From CAZFLY01 sp964519995 (GTDB lineage Bacteria > Planctomycetota > Phycisphaerae > Sedimentisphaerales > Anaerobacaceae), in NCBI GenBank assembly GCA_964519995.1, contig CAZFLY010000111.1, positions 1-5,201 on the forward strand: a stretch of DNA of 5,201 bases, written 5' to 3'. A program made the position numbers and the translations under genes. The notes below the pieces were generated by a model that worked only from the letters and a program-made list of their open reading frames with translations, ran no database searches and was not told where the DNA came from. Of this stretch, positions 1-5,201 are shown in pieces. Every line of letters starts with the position of its first letter. The first letter of the stretch is position 1.

Positions 1-149
1 CCAGATGTTGCATCGGACAAACCACTACTCAATCTTTAGGTTTTGTTAGAGTGCCAAGAACACATACTTGAAGGATATCCAAGCGCCCATCGGAGCCAAG
101 CCGATACTCCTGGCCTGGATGGAGGTAACCGCAGAGGAAGAAAAATGAA
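1..149. other. Upstream region of the methyltransferase, no supported gene
   Basis: All three plus-strand frames contain stops here, and no upstream gene end can be recognised. A minus-strand frame is open from 331 to 29, but most of it lies opposite the methyltransferase start and it has no recognisable domain. A purine-rich AGAGGA at 133-138 probably serves the start at 150; a further GGAGG lies at 121-125. I found no promoter with acceptable boxes and spacing, so transcription may begin left of the window. Confidence 0.5.
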
Positions 150-1502
150 ATGCCCGATATACCAGTCGAACGCATAAAAGGAATAAGGAGCTTTCCATCG
201 TTGGTTAAGTTCCTTCGCGATGAACTTGACTGGCCATTGGGCTCAGACGAAATAGATGAGCTTGTATTCGAATATGAGCCGGACGAACTCGGTATCGATC
301 CAGAGATAGCAGTAAAGATAAAGGAAATCAAACAACTCCGTCCACTCGCAGCAAATCAGCCGTGGGGCATTTTCTATATAGGTTTTGAGCCGAAACGATT
401 GCCGGTTGTCGTCCTTCGAAGAATCCTGCAAAAGCTTGTCATTAAAAAGCGGCAAAGTGCAGAAAGGGCCCACCGCAATGCCTGGAATTTACATGATCTG
501 CTTTTCATATCATCTTACGGCGAGGAAGACCAGCGAGCCATAACATTGGCTCATTTCAGCGAAGATGACGAGAGCAAACTCCCCACGCTCCGAGTAATCG
601 GGTGGGATTCTCAGGATACGCCTCTTCACATCGACCGCTGTATCAGCGAACTCGCAGCCTTGAGGTTCGATGAAGAGTTGACGCCTGGCCAATGGCGCGA
701 GAATTGGTCACGGGCGTTCACACTTGAACACAGAGAAGTTATCAATACGTCGAAAGTCTTAGCTAAGAAGCTCGCAAATCTTGCTACACGAATCAGAAAG
801 CGTGTAAATGTAGTTCTGGCAGTAGAATCTGAAAAAGGCCCGATGCGCCAGCTTTACAAAGCATTTCAGCAAACGCTGATACATGATCTCAGCGAAGATG
901 ACTTTGCCGATATGTATGCCCAGACCATCACCTATGGTCTTTTCAGTACAAAGAAGTCTAAGCCTGCCGGTTTCGTCGCAGAGAACCTCATCGACATGAT
1001 TCCCCGAACGAATCCGTTCTTGAGGGAGTTGCTCTCCACATTTCTGACGGTAGGCGGTCGCAAGGGCAAGATCGACTTCGACGAGTTGGGCATCGATGAT
1101 GTCGTCCAAACGCTCAGAAACACAGACATGGACGCAGTCCTCAGGGACTTTGGTGATAGCAAGCCTGAGGAAGACCCTGTCATCCACTTCTACGAAGACT
1201 TCCTGAAGGAGTACGACGCTAAGAAAAAGGTCAAGCGAGGCGTCTTCTACACCCCCAAGCCCGTCGTGTCGTTCATAGTCCGCAGCGTGCATGAGATACT
1301 CCAAAAAAAGTTCGGCTTGGAGTATGGCCTTGCTGATACAACGACTTGGGGAGAAGTGGCCAAGCGAAATAAAGATATTGAAATCCCTGATGGTGTCAAT
1401 GAACATGAACCGTTTGTTCAAATTCTTGACCCGGCTGTAGGAACGGGAACATTTCTTGTGGAAGTTATCGACGTAATTAATAAAACAATGATGCAGAGGT
1501 GA
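150..1502 (+). CDS. N-terminal fragment of type ISP-like adenine DNA methyltransferase (motif I half)
   Basis: The fragment has 450 residues and ends at an internal TGA. The start ATG at 150 follows a purine-rich AGAGGA at 133-138, about 11 bases upstream; the N-terminal sequence (PVERI, SLVKFLRDELDWP) looks like the natural beginning of this family. Residues 1-220 form the N-terminal region with a hydrophobic stretch around 70-93 (PWGIFYIGFEPKRLPVVVL). Residues 250-265 (FADMYAQTITYGL) and 342-356 (DPVIHFYEDFLKEYD) belong to the helical part that precedes the catalytic core in N6 methylases. GVFYTP at 364-369 and DPAVGTGTF at 427-435 form the SAM-binding start of the catalytic domain. The NPPY motif lies after the stop, so this piece alone can bind SAM at best and should not methylate DNA. 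If the TGA is a sequencing error, this is simply the first 40% of a longer protein. Confidence 0.85.
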   Translation: MPDIPVERIKGIRSFPSLVKFLRDELDWPLGSDEIDELVFEYEPDELGIDPEIAVKIKEIKQLRPLAANQPWGIFYIGFEPKRLPVVVLRRILQKLVIKKRQSAERAHRNAWNLHDLLFISSYGEEDQRAITLAHFSEDDESKLPTLRVIGWDSQDTPLHIDRCISELAALRFDEELTPGQWRENWSRAFTLEHREVINTSKVLAKKLANLATRIRKRVNVVLAVESEKGPMRQLYKAFQQTLIHDLSEDDFADMYAQTITYGLFSTKKSKPAGFVAENLIDMIPRTNPFLRELLSTFLTVGGRKGKIDFDELGIDDVVQTLRNTDMDAVLRDFGDSKPEEDPVIHFYEDFLKEYDAKKKVKRGVFYTPKPVVSFIVRSVHEILQKKFGLEYGLADTTTWGEVAKRNKDIEIPDGVNEHEPFVQILDPAVGTGTFLVEVIDVINKTMMQR

Positions 1503-3269
1503 GGGCACGAAGGCCATCTGCCGCTGGAGTTCGAAAGACTTTGGAATGAATATGTCCCAAGACACTTACTTCCACGTCTATACGGCTTTGAACTGATGAT
1601 GGCACCTTATTCCATTGCTCATATGAAGATCGGCTTAAAGCTCTTCGAAACGGGGTATCGGTTTGACGCCGAGGAACGCGCACGTATCTACTTGACCAAC
1701 TCGCTCGAACCACGACAGGACTTTTCGGATACATTCGAGCCCATGGTTCCTGCACTTGCCCATGAAGCCCAAGCGGTCAATGCCATCAAACAGCATCAGC
1801 GATTCTCTGTCATCATCGGCAACCCGCCGTATTCAGGACATTCATGGAATCTGACGCCGCAACTCCGGTTGATCGTTGAGCCATATCGGTATATAGAAAA
1901 CAAGCGAATTCGTGAAAAAGGTGCTCTGCAGCTCGAGAAGAGCATCCAAGAAGATTATATCAAGTTCATACGTTACGGTCAAATGGCCATCGAGGGAACC
2001 AGTATCGGAGCCGTAGGACTGGTCACAAGTCACGGTTTCTTGGATAATCCAACGCTCCGAGGAATGCGTTACTCCTTACTCAATACCTTCAGGGATATAT
2101 TCGTGGTGGATTTACATGGGAATGTGTCAAGGCGTGAGGTGTGTCCCGATGGCACGTCTGATCATAATGTGTTTGACATCAAGAAAACGGGCGCATGTAT
2201 ATCACTTCTGGTCAAAATGCCTCGGCAATCCAATCTGAGTATCCGCCACAGTGAACTCTGGGGCCAGAGAGATACAGTCAAGTACCCTTGGCTTCAGCAA
2301 CAGACAATTATGACTGCATCTTTGCAGGAACTGGAACCGCGACCGCCCTTGTATCTTTTTGTTCCACAAGATTTGGAGAGACTAAAAGAATATGAAGCTG
2401 GTCACTCAATTGCTACGGTCATGCCAATACACAGTAAGGGCGTAGTCACTGGCCGAGATGCTTTTGTCACCGACTTCGACAAGGTACCACTTCTTGAGAG
2501 GATGCGGGCCTTTGCCACGTCAGATGAGCCTGATGAGATTTTGGTAGAAAGGTTCGGTTTGAATCCATCCGATTGGTGGCGCGTGGATGAAGCGCGTCGG
2601 AAAATGCCTCCGGTAGAAGAGCTAAGCACATACTTAAAGAGAATGTTGTATAGGCCTTTTGATTTTAGGTTTTGCTTTTATCACCCCGCTGTGTTCATGT
2701 CCCCAAGAAGACCTGTCATGAAGAACTTTGACATGAACAAAAGAAACTACTTGCTGGCTACTTCGCGCATGACCAAGGGAGAATTATTTCGCCACATCTT
2801 GGTGACGGATGGGCTTGCAGAGGCAATTCTGCTATCCTCAAAGACGTCAAACAATGCCATCATTTTTCCCCTATACCTGATTTCTGAAGAGGCTCTACTC
2901 TCCCCAAATGGGGAGCGAGATGTGGACATTCGCCCTAACATGACAAAGGAATTCATTAGCACAGTCTGCGACAGGCTTGACCTCAGATGGGTTGACACCG
3001 GAAGAGGTGACCTGGCCGAAAGTGTAGGTCCTGAAGATATTCTCTTTTACTTTGTTTCAATCCTGCACTCTCCCTCTTACCGCGCACATTACAGCGAGTT
3101 TCTGAAGAGGGACTTTCCCCGAATACCATTGACGTCTAATAGGTTATTCTTCCAGGAGTTGTGCGGTCTGGGGAGCCGACTGGTGCAGCTTTTCTTTATG
3201 GAGTCAGATGTGAATGGCGGTTGCTTAAGCAGCATTTCTTTTCCTCCACTGATATCTCGTGACCTTTAG
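1503..3269 (+). CDS. Middle fragment of the methyltransferase (NPPY catalytic motif and C-terminal region), fused to insertion-sequence DNA
   Basis: This stretch is open in the same frame as the N-terminal fragment. The codons right after the TGA (GHEGHLPLEFERLWNEYVP, then HLLPRLYGFELMMAPYSIAHMK) read as family sequence, so the coding region does not really begin at the first available ATG, 1596. No Shine-Dalgarno site precedes 1596 or 1599, so separate translation is doubtful. The catalytic motif IIGNPPY is at 1812-1832, with NPPY at residues 558-561 of the restored protein. Residues of about 960-995 (FYFVSILHSPSYRAHYSEFLKRDFPRIPL) are typical of the C-terminal part of type ISP-like methylases. 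Native coding ends at 3211; the last 18 codons, 3213-3266, and the TAG at 3267-3269 come from the insertion sequence and are not homologous to the family. The 3' end overlaps the transposase gene on the other strand. Confidence 0.82.
   Translation, partial: GHEGHLPLEFERLWNEYVPRHLLPRLYGFELMMAPYSIAHMKIGLKLFETGYRFDAEERARIYLTNSLEPRQDFSDTFEPMVPALAHEAQAVNAIKQHQRFSVIIGNPPYSGHSWNLTPQLRLIVEPYRYIENKRIREKGALQLEKSIQEDYIKFIRYGQMAIEGTSIGAVGLVTSHGFLDNPTLRGMRYSLLNTFRDIFVVDLHGNVSRREVCPDGTSDHNVFDIKKTGACISLLVKMPRQSNLSIRHSELWGQRDTVKYPWLQQQTIMTASLQELEPRPPLYLFVPQDLERLKEYEAGHSIATVMPIHSKGVVTGRDAFVTDFDKVPLLERMRAFATSDEPDEILVERFGLNPSDWWRVDEARRKMPPVEELSTYLKRMLYRPFDFRFCFYHPAVFMSPRRPVMKNFDMNKRNYLLATSRMTKGELFRHILVTDGLAEAILLSSKTSNNAIIFPLYLISEEALLSPNGERDVDIRPNMTKEFISTVCDRLDLRWVDTGRGDLAESVGPEDILFYFVSILHSPSYRAHYSEFLKRDFPRIPLTSNRLFFQELCGLGSRLVQLFFMESDVNGGCLSSISFPPLISRDL
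3201..3211. repeat. Target-site duplication, left copy
   Basis: GAGTCAGATGT directly precedes the left inverted repeat and is repeated exactly at 4697-4707 after the right one. An 11-bp duplication is in the range known for IS4-family elements. The identity of both copies suggests the insertion is not old and that no deletion followed it. Confidence 0.96.
3212..3229 (+). repeat. Terminal inverted repeat of the IS, transposase 3' side
   Basis: GAATGGCGGTTGCTTAAG matches the reverse complement of the other end (4679-4696) at all 18 positions; the match stops at the next base. The transposase stop codon (TAA on the minus strand, 3225-3227) lies inside this repeat, so the coding sequence runs into the end of the element. 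Confidence 0.96.
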
Positions 3270-4604
3270 CTTTGGGTAGTGCTTTCGCTCTCTCGTCAGC
3301 ATACGAGGCTCATTTCTGCCGGGCCTTTCTGGTACAAGATGCGATGCTATTTCAGTCAGCATCGCTTCGTATATCTCCAGCAGCTTCCATAGCGGTTCAC
3401 TGGCCAATGCTGGAGCAAAACTTATAATTGCCCTGACAGCATGCGCAAAACTTATGCGAATCGGATCAACGCCATTTTCTATTGCTGCTTCAAGCATTAT
3501 CGTTCGCACAACGTTGATAGCAACAAGCCGAGCTGTGATTTCTTTTCGAATACCTTCAGGAGTTTTGCTTCTTAAAACGTCGGCGGAAAAGTTTATCTTT
3601 ACCTCTCTAAAGAGTGTTTCTATTCTCCATCTTTTGCTATAGAGTTCAGCGATTTCTTTTGCAGGATAAAGCTTATCATCAAGTAATGAACTGACAAGCC
3701 AAACCGCCTTACGTTCACCGCGTACACGAACCACCGTTCGGATAAAACGAACCATGATTTTAGCGGGAGGTTCAGGGTCTTTCTGCCGATAGTTTTTGTT
3801 GATTTTTAGCCAGCCGATAAAGTCGTTTCGACTATAAGATTTAATTCGTTTGACCCTTGATATTTTCAGACATTGATGCGCCCTTGTAAGAAACTCAAGC
3901 CCTAAAGACTTATAGTAAAAATAAAAGTGAGCTGCCGCAAAATGCCTGTCTGCAAGCAATAAATCGCCTTTTTTGAGGCTTTTGAGCAGCGGAAAGGCTA
4001 GTTTTGTTTCGTCTTCATTGTACAGCCCAAGGTTATAAGCTATAACTGTCATCGTATTGGCTAAGCACAGTGTCACCATGCGGACCAATGGATATTTGCA
4101 CTGGCCGTGCTTAGCTTTAACTGTGCCGAATTCATCAAACAGTTTCAAATTACCAGGCATCGAAATACAAGTCCCATCAAGCAATACAACGCGAAGACAG
4201 CGACACTTATCATGTTGTTTAGATAGGTCTTGCGCTTGTTTTGAAATAAACTTAAAGAGTTTCTTCCAAAACTCAAAGGGCAATCTGGCTCTGGCATTGG
4301 ACACAGTTGCTCGAGACGATGACTTTCTGTTTGTAGAAGGGAACCAGCTTACTAAGGTAGCCCATAAAACCTGCCAGCTTGCATTAAAGGATTCTTCCTG
4401 CCAAATTGCCGCCATAATCATATGCAGGACAGTTACAATTGGTGTTATCTTACGCTGTCTATATTTGTAACCTGCGTTCTTGCAGGCTTGTATTATCGCC
4501 CTATCCGGCAGGATTTTTCTAACGGAATTCAAACTTATCTGTTCAAGTTTTTGAGAAATTTTTTCAGGATTTAGGGCGGTAGTGTCGATATTATTTCTTG
4601 ACAT
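3225..4604 (-). CDS. IS4-family DDE transposase
   Basis: This 459-residue protein cuts and joins the ends of its element by the DDE mechanism, using two metal ions. Seen: first aspartate D143 in VVLLDGTCIS, second D219 in DLLLADRHFAA, and the glutamate in the signature Y322-R325-E329-K336 (LYSKRWRIETLFREVK), which is exactly the Y-2-R-3-E-6-K spacing of the IS4 family. The insertion between D219 and E329 is mostly beta-type sequence, as in other members with the DDE_Tnp_1 domain. The N-terminal 130 residues are basic and probably bind the terminal repeats; the C-terminus is strongly basic (YPKLKVTRYQWRKRNAA). The ATG at 4602-4604 is supported by AGGAG at 4613-4617, eight bases upstream. Length is normal and no frameshift or missing catalytic residue is visible, so the enzyme is probably functional. 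A hairpin covering the ribosome binding site likely limits its expression. Confidence 0.95.
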   Translation of the reverse strand: MSRNNIDTTALNPEKISQKLEQISLNSVRKILPDRAIIQACKNAGYKYRQRKITPIVTVLHMIMAAIWQEESFNASWQVLWATLVSWFPSTNRKSSSRATVSNARARLPFEFWKKLFKFISKQAQDLSKQHDKCRCLRVVLLDGTCISMPGNLKLFDEFGTVKAKHGQCKYPLVRMVTLCLANTMTVIAYNLGLYNEDETKLAFPLLKSLKKGDLLLADRHFAAAHFYFYYKSLGLEFLTRAHQCLKISRVKRIKSYSRNDFIGWLKINKNYRQKDPEPPAKIMVRFIRTVVRVRGERKAVWLVSSLLDDKLYPAKEIAELYSKRWRIETLFREVKINFSADVLRSKTPEGIRKEITARLVAINVVRTIMLEAAIENGVDPIRISFAHAVRAIISFAPALASEPLWKLLEIYEAMLTEIASHLVPERPGRNEPRMLTRERKHYPKLKVTRYQWRKRNAA

Positions 4605-4609
4605 TTTTT

Positions 4610-4663
4610 GGTCTCCTTTCCGATAAAAGTTACTGACAATCTTTTTATCGGCTTCGGGAGACC
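4610..4663 (-). promoter_or_regulatory. Hairpin sequestering the transposase ribosome binding site; terminator-like on the plus strand
   Basis: Two nested inverted repeats form a long stem: outer arms GGTCTCC (4610-4616) and GGAGACC (4657-4663), inner arms CCGATAAAA (4620-4628) and TTTTATCGG (4643-4651), with a loop of about 14 bases and a small internal loop. In minus-strand RNA the outer stem contains GGAG of the transposase Shine-Dalgarno site, so a transcript entering from outside would fold and hide it. A transcript starting inside the element downstream of the first arm would not. On the plus strand the same hairpin is followed by T6 (4664-4669), which is the form of an intrinsic terminator. 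RNA structures hiding the start of translation are known in IS10 and IS50; the role here is inferred. Confidence 0.7.
4613..4617 (-). promoter_or_regulatory. Ribosome binding site of the transposase
   Basis: The minus strand reads AGGAG, then eight bases, then ATG at 4604-4602. This supports the chosen transposase start. Four of its five bases are inside the outer stem of the hairpin at 4610-4663. I found no convincing -35/-10 pair in the remaining 33 bases between the hairpin and the end of the element. Confidence 0.8.
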
Positions 4664-4678
4664 TTTTTTCTTAATCTC

Positions 4679-4696
4679 CTTAAGCAACCGCCATTC
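4679..4696 (-). repeat. Terminal inverted repeat of the IS, transposase 5' side
   Basis: CTTAAGCAACCGCCATTC is the exact reverse complement of the repeat at 3212-3229 and abuts the right copy of the target duplication. It is the end nearer the transposase start. Confidence 0.96.
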
Positions 4697-4707
4697 GAGT
4701 CAGATGT
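4697..4707. repeat. Target-site duplication, right copy
   Basis: GAGTCAGATGT is identical to 3201-3211. Joining 3211 to 4708 restores codon 1021 as GTG (Val) and the open frame of the methyltransferase, which proves the duplication comes from a single insertion in that gene. Confidence 0.96.
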
Positions 4708-5053
4708 GTTAAGCAATGCAATTACCTCTTTTCCCGTGACAGGAGACAATTCCGTTACGAAGGTTGGTGAAAAGGGGAAGACCTTGACAGAAACTGAAAA
4801 TGGCAAAGGCAGACTTTTTATCAACAGAACTCAATACTTTGACGGTGTTCCCGAAGATGTTTGGAATTTCCACATCGGCGGCTATCAGGTTTGTCACAAA
4901 TGGCTTGCCGACCGCAAGAAGGCTGGCCGAAAGCTATCAGCCGAAGACATCGAACACTATCACAAGATCGTGGTAGCCATCAATGAAACCATCAAAATCA
5001 TGAAGCAGATCGACGAGGTCATCGACGCCCACGGCGGCTGGCCAATAAGATAG
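4706..5053 (+). CDS. C-terminal fragment of the type ISP-like methyltransferase
   Basis: These 115 codons are residues 1021-1135 of the restored protein, cut off by the insertion sequence. The segment QYFDGVPEDVWNFHIGGY, followed by VCHKWLADRK and then DIEHYHKIVVAINETIKIM, is the conserved C-terminal end of type ISP-like methylases; the last residues, HGGWPIR, are also a common ending. The apparent GTG start at 4706 overlaps the target duplication and is a by-product of the insertion. No Shine-Dalgarno site is placed for it; what lies upstream is the end of the element. Transcripts from the methyltransferase promoter would also have to pass the terminator-like hairpin at 4610-4663. Expression as a separate protein is therefore unlikely, and a lone fragment of this size would lack all catalytic motifs. 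Confidence 0.85.
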   Translation: MLSNAITSFPVTGDNSVTKVGEKGKTLTETENGKGRLFINRTQYFDGVPEDVWNFHIGGYQVCHKWLADRKKAGRKLSAEDIEHYHKIVVAINETIKIMKQIDEVIDAHGGWPIR

Positions 5054-5112
5054 CGTCCCTCTGTGGCAATCGAATTGAACATAATCGCAATTGGAAACAA
5101 AAGAAGCGTAAC

Positions 5113-5145
5113 AAATAAAAAGGACCTGGGTTTATCTCCAGGTCC
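5113..5145 (-). terminator. Intrinsic terminator downstream of tRNA-fMet
   Basis: On the minus strand a perfect 8-bp stem (GGACCTGG / CCAGGTCC, 5122-5129 and 5138-5145) with an 8-base loop is followed by TTTTTATTT (5121-5113). It begins only three bases after the tRNA 3' end and so ends the tRNA transcript. It lies 59 bases past the stop of the convergent methyltransferase gene. Read in the plus direction, it has no T-run after the stem and is unlikely to serve that gene. Confidence 0.88.
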
Positions 5146-5148
5146 CAA

Positions 5149-5201
5149 TAGCGGGGGCAGGATTCGAACCTGCGACCTCCGGGTTATGGGCCCGACGAGC
5201 T
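5149..5201 (-). tRNA. Initiator tRNA-fMet (CAT anticodon), 3' part, cut by the window edge
   Basis: Seen on the minus strand: the end of the D arm (AGCTCG), an anticodon stem CGGG/CCCG with loop CCCATAA, a GGAGGTC variable segment, T stem GCAGG/CCTGC with loop TTCGAAT, then CCCCGCT and discriminator A at 5149. Three G-C pairs next to the anticodon loop and the CAT anticodon identify an initiator tRNA. About 24 bases of the 5' end lie beyond the window. CCA is not encoded: the next bases are TTG. Position 33 is C instead of the nearly universal T. Position 72 is T, so the 1:72 pair could be the C-T mismatch seen in bacterial initiators or an A-T pair; the missing base 1 decides this. Confidence 0.93.

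Larger units (their letters stand above)
3212..4696 (-). mobile_element. Complete IS4-family insertion sequence, 1485 bp
   Basis: The element is bounded by perfect 18-bp inverted repeats (GAATGGCGGTTGCTTAAG at the left, its reverse complement at the right) and by an 11-bp target duplication. It carries one transposase gene on the minus strand and no passenger gene. The length, the duplication length and the DDE transposase with a Y-2-R-3-E-6-K signature all fit the IS4 family. It lies inside codon 1021 of the methyltransferase, in the opposite orientation to that gene. All parts appear intact, so the element could still be active in the host. Its name in the IS nomenclature cannot be given without a database comparison. 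Confidence 0.96.
150..5053 (+). pseudogene. Type ISP-like DNA adenine methyltransferase / restriction-modification gene, broken by a TGA codon and an IS insertion
   Basis: This is the ancestral gene, now in three pieces. Seen: the frame opened by ATG at 150 runs through a TGA at 1500-1502, continues in the same frame to 3211, is interrupted by an insertion sequence, and resumes at 4708 to a TAG at 5051-5053. Deleting the element and one 11-bp target copy gives 1135 codons in one frame. The order of motifs is GVFYTP (364-369), SAM-binding motif I DPAVGTGTF (427-435), catalytic NPPY (558-561), then a long C-terminal region likely to include target recognition. Known: N6-adenine methyltransferases use these motifs to transfer a methyl group from SAM to adenine in DNA; single-chain proteins of about 1100 residues with this layout are usually annotated as type ISP-like restriction-modification enzymes or methylases. 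Inferred: a host-defence R-M gene, now probably inactive. I see no clear nuclease motif in the N-terminus, so an orphan methylase is possible. Confidence 0.85.

Noticed and set aside
68..108. Possible promoter with TTGAAG and GATACT boxes upstream of the methyltransferase
   Set aside because: The spacer would be 29 bases, far longer than the usual 16-18.
29..331. Minus-strand open frame of 100 codons crossing the methyltransferase start
   Set aside because: Its N-terminal part is serine-rich antisense of the methyltransferase. The last 30 residues look less artificial, but nothing in them matches a family I know.
1500..1502. Recoded UGA (Trp or Gly code, or selenocysteine)
   Set aside because: This is the only in-frame TGA in more than 1500 codons of the methyltransferase and transposase together, while TGG and GGN codons are frequent, so the genetic code looks standard. 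No family knowledge suggests selenocysteine in this methylase.
759..1565. Minus-strand open frame of 268 codons opposite the methyltransferase
   Set aside because: It lies opposite a plus-strand frame with clear methylase motifs, has no recognisable domain or ribosome binding site, and has the low-complexity look of an antisense translation.
4057..4470. Plus-strand open frame of 137 codons inside the insertion sequence
   Set aside because: It is the antisense of the transposase region that contains D143; no domain or start signal supports it as a gene.
150..5053. Membership in a BREX or DISARM defence system
   Set aside because: Those systems also contain methylases, but none of their other genes is in the window, and the C-terminal sequence fits a stand-alone type ISP-like enzyme better.
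5065..5095. AT-rich repeats around CAATCGAATTG and CGCAATTGG near the end of the methyltransferase
   Set aside because: The similarity is short and imperfect and can arise by chance; no site or structure can be supported.

Overview
The window is a bacterial locus with four parts: a large DNA adenine methyltransferase gene of the type ISP / single-chain restriction-modification kind, an IS4-family insertion sequence that splits it, an intrinsic terminator, and the 3' part of an initiator tRNA gene. The bacterial tRNA-fMet features, the Shine-Dalgarno site before the transposase and the absence of introns indicate a bacterium. The phylum cannot be fixed from this sequence. Base composition is intermediate, and the insertion sequence looks more AT-rich than the gene it interrupts.

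Layout. 1-149: upstream region with a purine-rich ribosome binding site and no gene I can support. 150-1502: N-terminal part of the methyltransferase, with the FYTP segment and SAM-binding motif I (DPAVGTGTF), ended by an in-frame TGA. 1503-3211: the same reading frame continues without a shift, carrying the catalytic NPPY motif and most of the C-terminal (probably target-recognition) region. 3212-4696: a complete 1485-bp IS4-family element with perfect 18-bp terminal inverted repeats and a transposase on the minus strand. It is flanked by a perfect 11-bp target duplication, GAGTCAGATGT, at 3201-3211 and 4697-4707. 4708-5053: the C-terminal end of the methyltransferase. 5113-5145: minus-strand intrinsic terminator. 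5149-5201: minus-strand tRNA-fMet(CAT), cut by the window edge.

Removing the element and one target copy joins the frame exactly and gives a 1135-codon gene, a normal length for this kind of protein, with one internal TGA at codon 451. The methyltransferase therefore carries two independent lesions: a nonsense codon between motif I and NPPY, and an insertion in codon 1021. It is best read as a recently inactivated defence gene.

The insertion sequence looks intact. All DDE residues and the Y-2-R-3-E-6-K signature are present. A long hairpin at 4610-4663 would hide the transposase ribosome binding site in transcripts entering from outside, and it resembles a terminator when read on the plus strand. 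I see no wholly new system here. The most useful points are the doubly broken methyltransferase, the exact insertion scar, the hairpin control of the transposase, and an initiator tRNA with C at position 33.
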